Assembly (NCBI RefSeq): GCF_014145675.1
Contig: NZ_JACGZW010000023.1
Coordinates: 1 to 64,000, forward strand
Length of the DNA: 64,000 nt
Reading direction: 5' to 3'
Source: Amycolatopsis dendrobii
Lineage (GTDB): Bacteria; Actinomycetota; Actinomycetes; Mycobacteriales; Pseudonocardiaceae
This document shows, one piece after another, positions 43,341-52,749 of the stretch. The first letter of the stretch is position 1. The number at the start of each line of letters is the position of its first letter. The position numbers were made by a program, and so were the translations under genes. The notes under the pieces are model-generated. The model had not been told where the DNA came from. It made no database searches and saw nothing but the letters and a program-made list of their open reading frames with translations.

Positions 43341-44843
43341 ATGGACCTGGGCACGGCGATGCGGTGGACGGCCGAGCGCTATCCGTCCCGGCGGGCGGTG
43401 GGCGGCGCGCGTCCGCTCACCTACGCCGAATGGGACGACCGGACGAGCCGGCTGGCGAGGGCGTTCGGCGAACTGGGAGTGCGCGCGGGCGACCGCGTCG
43501 TGCTCGTGCTCGCCGGCGGGCTGCCGCTGGCGAGCGCGCACTTGGCGGTACAGAAGATCGGCGCGGTTTCGGTTCCGCTGTCGTTCCGGTTCGCGGCGCC
43601 GGAGCTCGCGTACTGCGTGGCGGACGCGGAGCCGGCACTGGTGGTTTACGACGAGGAGAACGCCGAGTTGGCGGCCGAGGCGCTGGACGGGGTTGCCGGC
43701 GTTTCCGCCGACGAGCTCGACCACCGCGCCGGACGAGGTGGTCCGGCTCCGCTCGTGCCGGTGCGCGACGACGACATCAGCGTCATGCTCTACACCTCTG
43801 GCACCACGGGGAAACCGAAAGGCGTGCCCCGCAGTCACGCGGCCGAGCATTATTCCGCGCTCGCGCACATCATCCAAACTGGACAGTCCTATTTCGACGC
43901 GACGCTCGGCGTGATGCCGTTGTTCCACACCATGGGCATGCGGACGCTTCTGTCCACAGTGCTCACCGCGGGCACCTGGGTGCCGCAGGTCCGGTTCGAC
44001 GCCGAGGAGACGCTCGAACTCGTCCAGCGCGAGAAAATCTCCAGTCTCTTCCTCGTCCCCACGATCTATTGGTCGCTCCTGCGCACCGGTCGCCTCGGGG
44101 AAGCCGCCTCGGTGCGCAAGATCGGGTACGCGGGAGCGGCGATGACGACCTCGCTGGCCGGACAGCTGCAGGACGCGCTGTCGCCGCAGTCGTTCGTGAA
44201 TCACTACGGCAGCACAGAGATCTACACCTTCTCCATCGGCCCGGACTCGGCGGCCAAACCGGGTTGTGCCGGGCGTGCCGGGGTCTTCTCCCGGGTCCGG
44301 CTGGTGCGGCCGGAGCCGGACGCGAGCCCGCACGACCTGGTCGGACCGGGGGAGCAGGGGCAGATCGCGGTGTCGATGGCGAGCCCGGAGGCGTTCGCCG
44401 GGTACTGGCGCCGTCCCGACGCGGACGCGAAGGCGATCCGCGGCGGCTGGTACTTCCCGGGCGATCTCGCCGTCGCCGACGACGAGGGCGACCTGTGGGT
44501 GTCCGGCCGGATCGACGACATGATCAACTCGGGCGGCGAGAACCTCTACCCCGAGGAGATCGAGAACGCGCTCGCCGCGTGCCCGGCGGTGCGCGAGGTG
44601 GTCGTCACCGGCACCGCGGACGACCGGTGGGGCCAGGCGGTCACCGCGTTCGTGGTGCCGGAGCACGGGATCACGCCGGACGAGGCCGTCGCGGCGGTCG
44701 CCCGGTTCGCCCGCGACGAGTCCGGCCTGCCCTCGCTCAAACGGCCCAAGCGCGTCGTCGCGGTGCCGGAGATCCCGAAGTCCGGCGTGGGCAAGATCCT
44801 GCGCCGCGAACTCGCCGCACCCGATGTGCAGGAGGCGCCGTGA
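43341..44843 (+). CDS. Acyl-CoA synthetase (AMP-dependent ligase)
   Basis: A 500-residue adenylate-forming enzyme that couples an organic acid to CoA. The P-loop is YTSGTTGKPKGV, the A5/A8 motifs are NHYGSTEIY and GRIDDMINSGGENLYPEEIEN, and the catalytic Lys lies in KSGVGKILRRE. It is the first gene of the PadR cluster and overlaps the molybdenum subunit gene by GTGA. In this context it should activate the acid which the hydroxylase then attacks; benzoate- or hydroxybenzoate-like acids fit, but the specificity is not readable. Confidence 0.92.
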   Translation: MDLGTAMRWTAERYPSRRAVGGARPLTYAEWDDRTSRLARAFGELGVRAGDRVVLVLAGGLPLASAHLAVQKIGAVSVPLSFRFAAPELAYCVADAEPALVVYDEENAELAAEALDGVAGVSADELDHRAGRGGPAPLVPVRDDDISVMLYTSGTTGKPKGVPRSHAAEHYSALAHIIQTGQSYFDATLGVMPLFHTMGMRTLLSTVLTAGTWVPQVRFDAEETLELVQREKISSLFLVPTIYWSLLRTGRLGEAASVRKIGYAGAAMTTSLAGQLQDALSPQSFVNHYGSTEIYTFSIGPDSAAKPGCAGRAGVFSRVRLVRPEPDASPHDLVGPGEQGQIAVSMASPEAFAGYWRRPDADAKAIRGGWYFPGDLAVADDEGDLWVSGRIDDMINSGGENLYPEEIENALAACPAVREVVVTGTADDRWGQAVTAFVVPEHGITPDEAVAAVARFARDESGLPSLKRPKRVVAVPEIPKSGVGKILRRELAAPDVQEAP

Positions 44844-47254
44844 CGGACCGGATGTGCGCGCGGATCGAGGATCCGGCGCTGCTCACCGGCCGCGGCCGGT
44901 TCCTCGACGACCTCGACCCGTTCGCCGGGACGCTGACCGCGGCGATCGTCCGCAGCCCGCATCCGCACGCGCGGATCCGCCGGGTCGACCTCGAGCGCGC
45001 ACGCCGCCATCCGGGCGTCGCCGCGGTGCTCGGGCCCGAGGAGGTGGCCGCCGGGCTCAATCCGTTCCCGCTCGCGGTGAAGACGCCGATGCCGTATTAC
45101 CCGACCGCGGTGGACAAGGCCCGGTTCGTCGGGGAACCGGTCGCGGTGGTCGTCGCGGCCGACCGGTACGCCGCCGAGGACGCGGCCGAACTCGTCCAGG
45201 TCGACTACGAGCCGCTGCCGCCGGTGATCGACATCGAGGACGCGCTCGCTCCGGACGCGCCGCTGCTGCACGACACGGCGGAGAGCAACGTCGCCACCGA
45301 CCGCACCTTCGATTTCGGCGACGTGGACGCGGTTTTCGCCGCGGCCGATCGCGTTGTCGCGCGGGAGTACGACTTCCCGCGCTACTCGTCCACGCCGATG
45401 GAGTGCGGTTCGGTGGTCGTGGAGTGGCGCGACGAAGCGGACGGGCCCGCCGTCGAGGCGTGGGCGAACTTCCACGGTCCGTTCTCCATGGTCGCGGTGC
45501 TCGCCGGGGCGTTCGGCGTGCCCGCGTCGCGGATCCGGCTGCGCGTGCCCGCCGACATCGGCGGCAGCTTCGGCATCAAAGCCGCGATCTACCCGTACGT
45601 CGCGTTGATGGCGCTCGCCAGCAAACACGCCGGACGGCCGGTGCGCTGGACCGAGGACCGCGTCGAACACCTGCTGGCCAGTTCGGCGGGGTCCGACCGG
45701 AAAATGCGGTTCGAGGCCGCGATCGGCGCGGACGGCCGGGTCGCCGGCCTGCGTGCGGACCTGGTCGACAACGTCGGCGGCTACCTGCGCCCGCCCGAGC
45801 CGAGCACGCTCTACCGGTGCTTCGGCAACATCACCGGCGCCTACCGGATCGACGCGGTGCGGATCCGCTCGCGCGCGGTCGTCACGAACAAGACGCCGAC
45901 CGGCCTCAACCGCGGTTTCGGCGGCCAGCAGCTCTACTTCGGCCTCGAACGCCTGATGGACGAGATCGCGCGGACTGGCGGTCTCGATCCGATCGAACTC
46001 CGCCGCCGCAACTTCGTCGGCGATTTCCCTTACGCCACCCCGACCGGCGGCATTTACGACTCCGGCGACTACCACGGGGCGCTCGACCTGCTCGTCAAGA
46101 ACAGCGACTACCAGGCGTTGCGGCGGCGGCAGGCCGAAGCCCGCGAGCGCGGCGAATACCTCGGCATCGGCGTCGCGACGATCGTCGACCCGTCGGCCAC
46201 GAACATCGGCTACGTCGGCCTCGCCACGCCCGCCGAACAGCGGGCCGCGGGCCGGGGGAAGTCCGGTTCGACCGAGCACGTGCGGATCAGCGTCGACCCC
46301 AACGGCCTCGTTTCGGTGCTGCTGGGCACGGTGCCGCAGGGGCAGGGCCACGCGACCGTCGCACAGTCCGTTGTGGCCGATCAGCTCGGCCTGCCGCGCG
46401 AACAGGTGCGGCCGGTAGTCGAGATGGACACCGCCACGACGCCGTGGACGATCAGCACCGGCAGCTACTCGTCCCGGTTCGCTCCGCTGCTGACCAGCGC
46501 GCTGGTCGAGGCGAGCGAACGGATCGCCGCGACGGTCAAGGTCGCGGGTGCGACGCTGCTCGGCGTCGACCCGGCGGGCGTCGAACTGTCCGGCGGCTTG
46601 GTGCGGGAGACGGGAAACCCGGAGCACTCGGTGTCGTTCCGGCACGCGGCCGGGCTCGTGCACTGGGACCCCGGCTCGCTGCCCGACGGCGTGTCCGCGC
46701 GGCTCTACGAGGAAGCGGCGTTCACCCCGCCGCAGTCGAAAGCGCCGAGCCGCAGCGATCAGATCAACTCCAGCCTCTGCTACGGATTCGTCGCGGAACT
46801 GGTCGTGGTGCGCATCGATCGCGAGACCCGCGAGGTCCGGCTGGAGCAGGTGTACAGCGTGCACGACGCCGGAACCATCCTCAATCCGGTGCTGCTGGAA
46901 GGCCAAGTGCACGGCGCACTCGCGCACGCGCTGGGCGGCGCGCTCTACGAGGAGATGCGCTACACCGAAAACGGCCAGCCGACCGCGACGTTCATGGACT
47001 ATCTCTGCCCCACGACGGCGGAAACGGCCTACGAGCTCGACAGCGACCACCTGCAAACCCCCTCGCCGCTCACGAAACTCGGCGCGAAGGGCTGCGGCGA
47101 GGGCAGCTGCATGAGCCTGCCCGTCGCCATCGCGAACGCCGTCGCCGACGCGCTGTCGGCCGAAGGCGTCGCGATCACAAGCCTGCCCCTGCACGGCAAC
47201 GTCGTGCACGAGCTGCTCGAACGCAGCGCGGCAACCAAGGAAGGGAACAACTGA
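44840..47254 (+). CDS. Molybdenum hydroxylase large subunit (xanthine dehydrogenase family)
   Basis: An 804-residue molybdopterin-binding subunit. It shows the aldehyde-oxidase/xanthine-dehydrogenase a/b hammerhead (GRGRFLDDL...AAIVRSPHPHARI), then cofactor regions NRGFGGQQLYFGLER, GTVPQGQGH and the terminal GAKGCGEGSC, whose Glu corresponds to the base that activates water. It hydroxylates or dehydroxylates an aromatic CoA ester or heterocycle. The GTG overlaps the ligase stop. The subunit order L-ECH-M-S in the operon is complete and typical. Confidence 0.92.
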   Translation: MTDRMCARIEDPALLTGRGRFLDDLDPFAGTLTAAIVRSPHPHARIRRVDLERARRHPGVAAVLGPEEVAAGLNPFPLAVKTPMPYYPTAVDKARFVGEPVAVVVAADRYAAEDAAELVQVDYEPLPPVIDIEDALAPDAPLLHDTAESNVATDRTFDFGDVDAVFAAADRVVAREYDFPRYSSTPMECGSVVVEWRDEADGPAVEAWANFHGPFSMVAVLAGAFGVPASRIRLRVPADIGGSFGIKAAIYPYVALMALASKHAGRPVRWTEDRVEHLLASSAGSDRKMRFEAAIGADGRVAGLRADLVDNVGGYLRPPEPSTLYRCFGNITGAYRIDAVRIRSRAVVTNKTPTGLNRGFGGQQLYFGLERLMDEIARTGGLDPIELRRRNFVGDFPYATPTGGIYDSGDYHGALDLLVKNSDYQALRRRQAEARERGEYLGIGVATIVDPSATNIGYVGLATPAEQRAAGRGKSGSTEHVRISVDPNGLVSVLLGTVPQGQGHATVAQSVVADQLGLPREQVRPVVEMDTATTPWTISTGSYSSRFAPLLTSALVEASERIAATVKVAGATLLGVDPAGVELSGGLVRETGNPEHSVSFRHAAGLVHWDPGSLPDGVSARLYEEAAFTPPQSKAPSRSDQINSSLCYGFVAELVVVRIDRETREVRLEQVYSVHDAGTILNPVLLEGQVHGALAHALGGALYEEMRYTENGQPTATFMDYLCPTTAETAYELDSDHLQTPSPLTKLGAKGCGEGSCMSLPVAIANAVADALSAEGVAITSLPLHGNVVHELLERSAATKEGNN

Positions 47255-47256
47255 CC

Positions 47257-48036
47257 ATGGCACTCACCGGAGGCGAGATCCGGCTGCACCGCGGACATGA
47301 GGGCCGCGTCGCCTACCTCACGCTCGACCACGGCAAGTTCAACATCATCACGTGGGAGACGCGGCAGGTCATGGCCGACCGCTTCGCCGAGATCGACGCC
47401 GACGACGACATCCAGGCGGTCGTCGTGCGGGCCGAGGGCGAGCATTTCTCCTCGGGCGGCGACATCGCCGGCTTCATGGAGGTCGAACCGGTCGCGTTCA
47501 CCGACCTCGGCCACAACGTCACCGCCGCCTCGCGCAGCCCGAAGCCGGTGATCTGCGCGGTGGACGGCTACTGCTTCGGCGTCGGCCTCGAACTCGCGCT
47601 GTCCACCGACATCCGGGTCTGCACCGAACGCAGCGAGTTCGCGCTGCCGGAGATGCGGCTCGGCATGATCCCCGGTTCCGGCGGCACGCAGCGGCTGGCC
47701 CGGCTGATCGGGCTTTCGCGGGCGAAGTACCACATCATGACCGCCAGCCGGATCAAGGCGCAGCAGGCGGGGGACTGGGGCCTGGTCGCGAACGTGGTGC
47801 CCGACCGCGCCGCCCTCGACGCGGAGGTCGAGCGGATCGTCGGCGTGCTGCTCGGCTATTCGCCGCTGGCCGCCCGCACCGCCAAGGAGGTGCTGGACAA
47901 GGGCGTCGACGCGCCGCTGTACTCGGGCATCGAACTGGAGCGCAAGGCGTACGCGATGCTGCGCTCCAGCAACGATTTCGCCGAGGGCGTCGCGGCGTTC
48001 GCCGACAAGCGCAAGCCCAAGTTCCAAGGTCGGTGA
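47257..48036 (+). CDS. Enoyl-CoA hydratase/isomerase family protein
   Basis: A 259-residue crotonase-fold protein. The oxyanion hole strands are SSGGDIAGFM and GYCFGVGLELAL, and the candidate acid/base Glu is in ALPEMRLGMIPGSGGTQRLARLIG. It hydrates or isomerises a CoA-activated ring intermediate. The ATG at 47257 is 2 bp after the large-subunit stop, with AAGGAAGGG upstream. Placing a crotonase inside a molybdenum hydroxylase operon supports degradation through CoA thioesters. Confidence 0.92.
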   Translation: MALTGGEIRLHRGHEGRVAYLTLDHGKFNIITWETRQVMADRFAEIDADDDIQAVVVRAEGEHFSSGGDIAGFMEVEPVAFTDLGHNVTAASRSPKPVICAVDGYCFGVGLELALSTDIRVCTERSEFALPEMRLGMIPGSGGTQRLARLIGLSRAKYHIMTASRIKAQQAGDWGLVANVVPDRAALDAEVERIVGVLLGYSPLAARTAKEVLDKGVDAPLYSGIELERKAYAMLRSSNDFAEGVAAFADKRKPKFQGR

Positions 48037-48043
48037 TCCTCCC

Positions 48044-48856
48044 GTGAAGGCTGCGCCGTTCGCCTACGCTCGTCCCTCCACTGTGGACGAGGCGGTCGCG
48101 GAACTCGCCCGTTCCGGCGGGGGCGGCAAGGTGATCTCGGGCGGCCAGTCGCTGGTGCCGGTGCTGGCGATGCGGCTGGCCCGCCCCGAGGTGCTGGTGG
48201 ACATCAACGGCATCGCGTCGCTGCGGGAGATCCGGCGCGGAGACGGGTTCGCCGAGATCGGAGCCACCGTCCGGCAACGGGCGGTCGAACGCGACGCGGT
48301 GAGCCGCGAGGTCCCGCTGCTGGGACTCGCGCTGCCGTGGGTCGGGCACCGGGAACTGCGCAGCCGCGGCACGGTGTGCGGCAGCCTCGCGCACGCCGAC
48401 CCGGCCGCCGAACTGCCCGCGGTGGCGTGCTGCCTCGACGCGCGCCTCACGCTCACGGGCCCGGCTGGCTCGCGATCGGTGGCCGCGCGGGACTTCTTCG
48501 CCGGGGCGATGATGACCGAACTCGGTCCCGACGAGGTGCTCACCGCCGTCCGGTTCCCGTTGGCAGGCAAGGGTGACGGCTACGGATTCGGGGAGATCGC
48601 GCGCAGGCATGGCGATTTCGCGCTCGCCGGGGTCGCCGTGCACGTCCGGGAGGGACGCGTCGCGCTCACCGGCTTCGGCATCTCCGACCGTCCGGTCACC
48701 CGCACCGCCGGACTCGACGAGATCACCCCCGATCTGCTCGCCGAGATGGTCGACACCGACGGGGACGTCCACGCGTCCCGCGACTACCGGCGTCGGCTGT
48801 TCCGTGTGCTGGCCGAACGCGAAATCGCTGCTGCGACAAGAAAGGCAAGCGCATGA
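48044..48856 (+). CDS. Molybdenum hydroxylase FAD subunit
   Basis: A 270-residue CoxM/XdhB-type FAD subunit with KVISGGQSLVPVLAMRLARPEVLVDI (FAD-binding PP-loop) and RGTVCGSLAHADPAAELPA, plus the conserved FFAGAMMTEL. The extra [4Fe-4S] insertion known from 4-hydroxybenzoyl-CoA reductases is absent, so the aerobic CoxM type fits better. GTG at 48044 is used; its stop overlaps the ATG of the iron-sulfur subunit. Confidence 0.92.
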   Translation: MKAAPFAYARPSTVDEAVAELARSGGGGKVISGGQSLVPVLAMRLARPEVLVDINGIASLREIRRGDGFAEIGATVRQRAVERDAVSREVPLLGLALPWVGHRELRSRGTVCGSLAHADPAAELPAVACCLDARLTLTGPAGSRSVAARDFFAGAMMTELGPDEVLTAVRFPLAGKGDGYGFGEIARRHGDFALAGVAVHVREGRVALTGFGISDRPVTRTAGLDEITPDLLAEMVDTDGDVHASRDYRRRLFRVLAEREIAAATRKASA

Positions 48857-50043
48857 CGACAGCGGAACGACAGCCGCGTCCGGTGCGCGCGGAGCCCGGC
48901 GAGCTGGTCGAGGTGTCCTTCACGGTGAACGGCACCGAGACGACGCTGCGGCTGCCCGCGCGAGTCACGCTCTCCGACGCGCTGCGCGATCACCTCGGCC
49001 TCACCGGCACCCACGTCGGTTGCGAGCACGGGGTGTGCGGGATGTGCACGGTGCTGGTCGACGGCGAGGCCGCTCGGGCGTGCCTGCTGTTCGCGATCCA
49101 GCTCGACGGGGCCGAGATCACGACGGTCGAAGGGCTCGGCAAACCCGGCGACCTGCATCCGCTGCAGCGTTCCTTCGGCCGCAATCACGCGCTGCAGTGC
49201 GGCTTCTGCACGCCGGGGTTCCTGATGAGCTCCTACGACCTGCTCGCCGCGAAACCCGAGGTGGCGGCGGAAGAACTGCCCGCGGAACTGTCCGGGGTGA
49301 TCTGCCGCTGCACCGGATACCGGAACATCGTCACGGCCGTTCGCGAGACGCAGGAGGAGTTCCCGGAAGGCATCCCCGCGCCGGGCAACTGCGGACGGCG
49401 CGCGCTGGCGGGCCGCTCGGCCGGGCAAGCCGCCGGTGCGTTGCCGGAGGCGGAGGAGGAACCGGTCGCGACGGAGATCGTGCTGCCGGACGGGGCTCCG
49501 ACCGTCGCGGTGCGGATCGCCACCGGGATCGCCGTCGAGGACAGTCGCGTGTGGACGGTGTTCGACGACATCCAGTTGCTGGCCCGGTGCCTGCCCGGAG
49601 CCGAGCTGACCGGCGAACTCGGCGACAACCTGTACTCCGGCCGCGCGCGGGTGTCGGTCGGCCCGGTCAAACTGGCGTTCAACGGCGTCGCCAAGATCCT
49701 CGAACACGATCGCGAGGCGGGCCGGATGCGCGTGCTCGCCCAAGGCCAGGACACCGGCGGCGCGCAGACGCAGGCCGACATCGAACTGCGCACCGAAGCT
49801 TCCGGCGACGGCACCGTTCTGCACGCCGACGCGAAGGTGTATCTGACCGGGCGCATCGCGCAGTTCGGCCGGGCGCTCGCGGGCGACATCAGCCGGCGCA
49901 TGTTCGAGCAGTTCGCCGGCGCGGTCGCCGAGGCCGCACAGTCCGGACGCGCGCCGGAAGGCCCGGTCAAAGCGCCCAGCGCGGTGAAGCTCATGTTCGG
50001 CACGCTGCTCGACCGGATCCGGCTCGCGTTCCGGCGTCGCTGA
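48853..50043 (+). CDS. 2Fe-2S subunit fused to a CoxG (SRPBCC) domain
   Basis: A 396-residue fusion. Residues about 15-175 form the two-cluster iron-sulfur subunit (CEHGVCGMCTVLVDG...RACL; QCGFCTPGF; CRCTGY). Residues about 210-385 form a CoxG-like SRPBCC domain (SRVWTVFDDIQLLARCLPGAEL, DIELRTEASGDGTVLHADAKV) with a C-terminal hydrophobic/basic tail that may contact the membrane. CoxG recruits the hydroxylase to the membrane in CO dehydrogenase; the fusion would couple the enzyme to the electron-accepting membrane. It is the last enzyme gene of the operon. Confidence 0.92.
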   Translation: MTTAERQPRPVRAEPGELVEVSFTVNGTETTLRLPARVTLSDALRDHLGLTGTHVGCEHGVCGMCTVLVDGEAARACLLFAIQLDGAEITTVEGLGKPGDLHPLQRSFGRNHALQCGFCTPGFLMSSYDLLAAKPEVAAEELPAELSGVICRCTGYRNIVTAVRETQEEFPEGIPAPGNCGRRALAGRSAGQAAGALPEAEEEPVATEIVLPDGAPTVAVRIATGIAVEDSRVWTVFDDIQLLARCLPGAELTGELGDNLYSGRARVSVGPVKLAFNGVAKILEHDREAGRMRVLAQGQDTGGAQTQADIELRTEASGDGTVLHADAKVYLTGRIAQFGRALAGDISRRMFEQFAGAVAEAAQSGRAPEGPVKAPSAVKLMFGTLLDRIRLAFRRR

Positions 50044-50088
50044 ACGCTCCCCAGGTTTGCCACGTTTGTGCTCCACAAGGAGGTGGGT

Positions 50089-51423
50089 ATGTACGAACAC
50101 CAGTCTCGCCGCGCCACGATCTACGCCGCGGTGTCCTCGGTCGCCGGATGGGCGTTCGATCTCTTCGACCTGTTCATCCTGCTCTACATCGCCGGCACGG
50201 TCGGCAGGCTGATCTTTCCCGGGCACAGCCCGACGCTGAGCCTGGCCGCGGTGTACGCGTCCTTCGCGGTGAGCGTGCTGCTGCGGCCCGCGGGCGCGGC
50301 GATCTTCGGCGCGGTCAGCGATCGCGCCGGACGCAAGAAGACGATGGTGATCGTGCTCGCCGGAGTCGGTTTGTCGACCGCGGCGATGGGCGCGGTGCCG
50401 ACGTACGCGGCGGTCGGGGTCTTCGCGCCCGTGCTGTTCCTGGCTTTGCGTCTGGTGCAAGGGATTTTCGTCGGCGGCGTCGTGGCCGCGACGCACACGC
50501 TGGGCACGGAAAGCGTGCCGCCGCGGTGGCGCGGCCTGATGTCCGGGCTCGTCGGAGCCGGGGGAGCGGGCCTCGGCGCGGCGATGGCGAGCGGTCTCTA
50601 CATCGGGGTCAGCGCGATGTTTCCCGGACCGCGGTTCGAGGCCTGGGGCTGGCGGGTGATGTTCTTCGCCGGTCTGCTCGCCGCGGTACTCAGCTATTTC
50701 GTGCTCCGCGGCGTCGAGGAATCGCCGCTGTGGCGGGCCGCCCGCGCGGCCGGCCCGCCCGCGAAAGCGCGCATCAGCGACCTGGTGCGCGGCGGGCGCG
50801 GCAAGGTGTTCGCGCTGAACATCGTGCTCGTCGCCGGGGCCGGATCGCAGTACTACCTCACGTCGGGCTACCTGCCGACCCTGCTCGGCAGCGTGACCGG
50901 GGTGCACGGCACCGCCCAAGGCGTGATCCTGCTCGTGGCCAGCCTCGGCGTGATCGTCGCCGCGGTGCTGGCCGGGCACCTGAGCGAACGCTTCGGCCGC
51001 CGCCGCATGATGCTGATCATGGGCACGGTGAACCTCATTGCCCTGCCGCTGCTGACGTGGCTCGTCTCGCACGCCGACCCGGCGGATTCGGGCCTCATCG
51101 GGGTGTACGCGACGTTGCTCGCGTTCTTCGCCAACGCCGCCTACGCCCCGGTGCTGGTTTTTCTCAACGAGCGCTATCCGACCGCGCTGCGCGCCAGGGG
51201 CACCGCGGTGTGCTGGAACCTCGGGTTCATGATCGGCGGCCTGATGCCGACGTTCGTGAACCTGGCCAGCCCCGGCCTCGACGCGGTGCCCGGCAGGCTG
51301 GTGCTCTTCCTCGGCGCGACGGTCGCGGTGTTCCTCGTCGCGACCGCCGTCAGTCCGGAGACTCGCGGGCGCATGGAGGACACCGAGACCCGGGCGTCCA
51401 CAGTGGACGCTGTGCGGTCGTGA
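50089..51423 (+). CDS. MFS acid:proton symporter
   Basis: A 444-residue transporter with twelve predicted helices and the MFS signature GAVSDRAGRKKTMV in the first intracellular loop, GHLSERFGRRRMMLI in the second half, and the metabolite:H+ symporter pattern WAFDLFDLFIL in helix 1. It is the likely importer of the acid used by the cluster. AAGGAGGTGG lies just before the ATG at 50089; the upstream in-frame start would bury it. There is no clear terminator before the neighbouring fragment. Confidence 0.9.
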   Translation: MYEHQSRRATIYAAVSSVAGWAFDLFDLFILLYIAGTVGRLIFPGHSPTLSLAAVYASFAVSVLLRPAGAAIFGAVSDRAGRKKTMVIVLAGVGLSTAAMGAVPTYAAVGVFAPVLFLALRLVQGIFVGGVVAATHTLGTESVPPRWRGLMSGLVGAGGAGLGAAMASGLYIGVSAMFPGPRFEAWGWRVMFFAGLLAAVLSYFVLRGVEESPLWRAARAAGPPAKARISDLVRGGRGKVFALNIVLVAGAGSQYYLTSGYLPTLLGSVTGVHGTAQGVILLVASLGVIVAAVLAGHLSERFGRRRMMLIMGTVNLIALPLLTWLVSHADPADSGLIGVYATLLAFFANAAYAPVLVFLNERYPTALRARGTAVCWNLGFMIGGLMPTFVNLASPGLDAVPGRLVLFLGATVAVFLVATAVSPETRGRMEDTETRASTVDAVRS

Positions 51424-51425
51424 GG

Positions 51426-51560
51426 TCAGGCCGTCAGCGTCTTGTACAGGGCGTCGAGGCCGTCGCGGTAGCTGCCGGTGACCGGGAACGACGCTTCGAG
51501 GATCGCGTAGGCGTAGTGGCGTTCGGTGTCGCTGAAGCTCGCCAGCCGCTCAGCCGGGAA
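51426..51560 (-). pseudogene. SRPBCC family protein fragment
   Basis: The frame gives AERLASFSDTERHYAYAILEASFPV then jumps to YRDGLDALYKTL, which are a middle strand pair and the C-terminal helix of an SRPBCC protein. The N-terminal part and a central block are missing. Confidence 0.6.
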
Positions 51561-51642
51561 GGGAGCCGAATCCGCCGACGAGGTCCCAGGCCTGCTGGGC
51601 GACGCGGGCACGGAGCGGCTGACGGCACTGGAAGCCCCTGTT

Positions 51643-52653
51643 TCAGGCGTTGCCGGGCAGGGGAGCGGCGGGATGGACGAGACCGGCGGCGCGCAGGTCG
51701 TGCCAGAACCCGGCCGGGACGCGCTCGGCCAGCGCGGCGGTGTCCTCGGCGATCCGGCTGGGCCGGGTAGCCCCGGGAATCGCGGCGGCGGCCACCGGGT
51801 GGGCGAGCGAGAACTGCAGCGCGGCGGCCTTGACGCTGATGCCGTGCCGCGCCGCGAGCTCCCTGAGCCGCTCCACGCGGTCGAGGATTTCCGGCGGGGC
51901 CTGCCGGTATTCGAAGTGGGTCCCGCCGGCCAGGACGCCGGAGCTGTACGGGCCGCCGATCACCATGCTGACGTTGTGCTCCTGCGCCATCGGGAGCAAT
52001 CGCTGGAGGGCGTGCCCGTGGTCGAGAAGCGTGTAGCGCCCGGCGAGCAGGAAGCCGTCCGGCTGCGGCTCGTCGAGGTCGAGGGTCAGCTCGATCGGCT
52101 CGGTCTTGTTGACGCCCAGGCCCCACGCCTTGATGACGCCCTCGCCGCGCAGCCGCGAAAGCACGCGGAAGGCTCCGGTGCGGGCCTCTTCGAACTTCTG
52201 CAGCCAGCGGTCGCCGTGGAAGTCCTGCGCGATGTCGTGCACCCAGACGATGTCGAGCCGGTCGGTGCCGAGCCGTTTCAGACTGTCCTCAATGGAGCGT
52301 TCGGTCGCGTCGGCGGTCCACTCGTGGAGGATCTTGTTGGGGTTGCCGTGCTCGAACAGGCCGCCCTTCTCGCCGAAATCGGGCGCCGCTTCCCTGCGCT
52401 CGTCGAGAACGACGCGGCCGACCTTCGTCGACAGGACGTAGGAATCGCGCGGTTCGCCCGCCAGCACCTGGCCGAGCCGCGATTCCGCCAGCCCGGCCCC
52501 GTAGTACGGCGCGGTGTCGTAGAAGCGGATGCCCTGCTCCCAGGCGGCCGCGACGGTCGCGAGGGCCTCGTCCTCGGGAATGGCGCGGAACATGTTCCCG
52601 AGCGGAGCGGTCCCGAACCCGAGCCGTCCGGGGAGGATGTGGGTGAGCGACAT
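51643..52653 (-). CDS. Aldo/keto reductase (aldose dehydrogenase-like)
   Basis: A 336-residue reductase. Catalytic residues are visible in FYDTAPYYGAGLAESRLG (Asp, Tyr), LSTKVGR (Lys) and DIVWVHDIAQD (His). The segment SSGVLAGG and ALQFSLAHP belong to the D-threo-aldose/L-fucose dehydrogenase subgroup, which oxidises sugars to lactones. ATG 52653 is chosen because the frame upstream has no family sequence. It is separated from the next gene by about 465 bp. Confidence 0.92.
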   Translation of the reverse strand: MSLTHILPGRLGFGTAPLGNMFRAIPEDEALATVAAAWEQGIRFYDTAPYYGAGLAESRLGQVLAGEPRDSYVLSTKVGRVVLDERREAAPDFGEKGGLFEHGNPNKILHEWTADATERSIEDSLKRLGTDRLDIVWVHDIAQDFHGDRWLQKFEEARTGAFRVLSRLRGEGVIKAWGLGVNKTEPIELTLDLDEPQPDGFLLAGRYTLLDHGHALQRLLPMAQEHNVSMVIGGPYSSGVLAGGTHFEYRQAPPEILDRVERLRELAARHGISVKAAALQFSLAHPVAAAAIPGATRPSRIAEDTAALAERVPAGFWHDLRAAGLVHPAAPLPGNA

Positions 52654-52721
52654 GGGGTTTCTTCTCTCTCGCACTGTCGGGGTTCTGCTCACGGCTGGGT
52701 TGCTTCAGCAGGTTACATGCG

Positions 52722-52749
52722 TTGACAATAGTTGCGGATGCGCGATAAT
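52722..52749 (+). promoter_or_regulatory. Strong sigma-70-like promoter without an obvious gene
   Basis: TTGACA (52722-52727), 16 bp, GATAAT (52744-52749) is close to consensus and rare in this GC-rich DNA. Nothing recognisable lies downstream on the + strand before the minus-strand peptidase gene (52654-53119 holds no identified gene). A small RNA or a remnant gene is possible. Confidence 0.5.

Noticed and set aside
44546-47263. Long antisense open frame across the molybdenum subunit gene
   Set aside because: No domain, skewed composition and full overlap with a well supported gene on the other strand.
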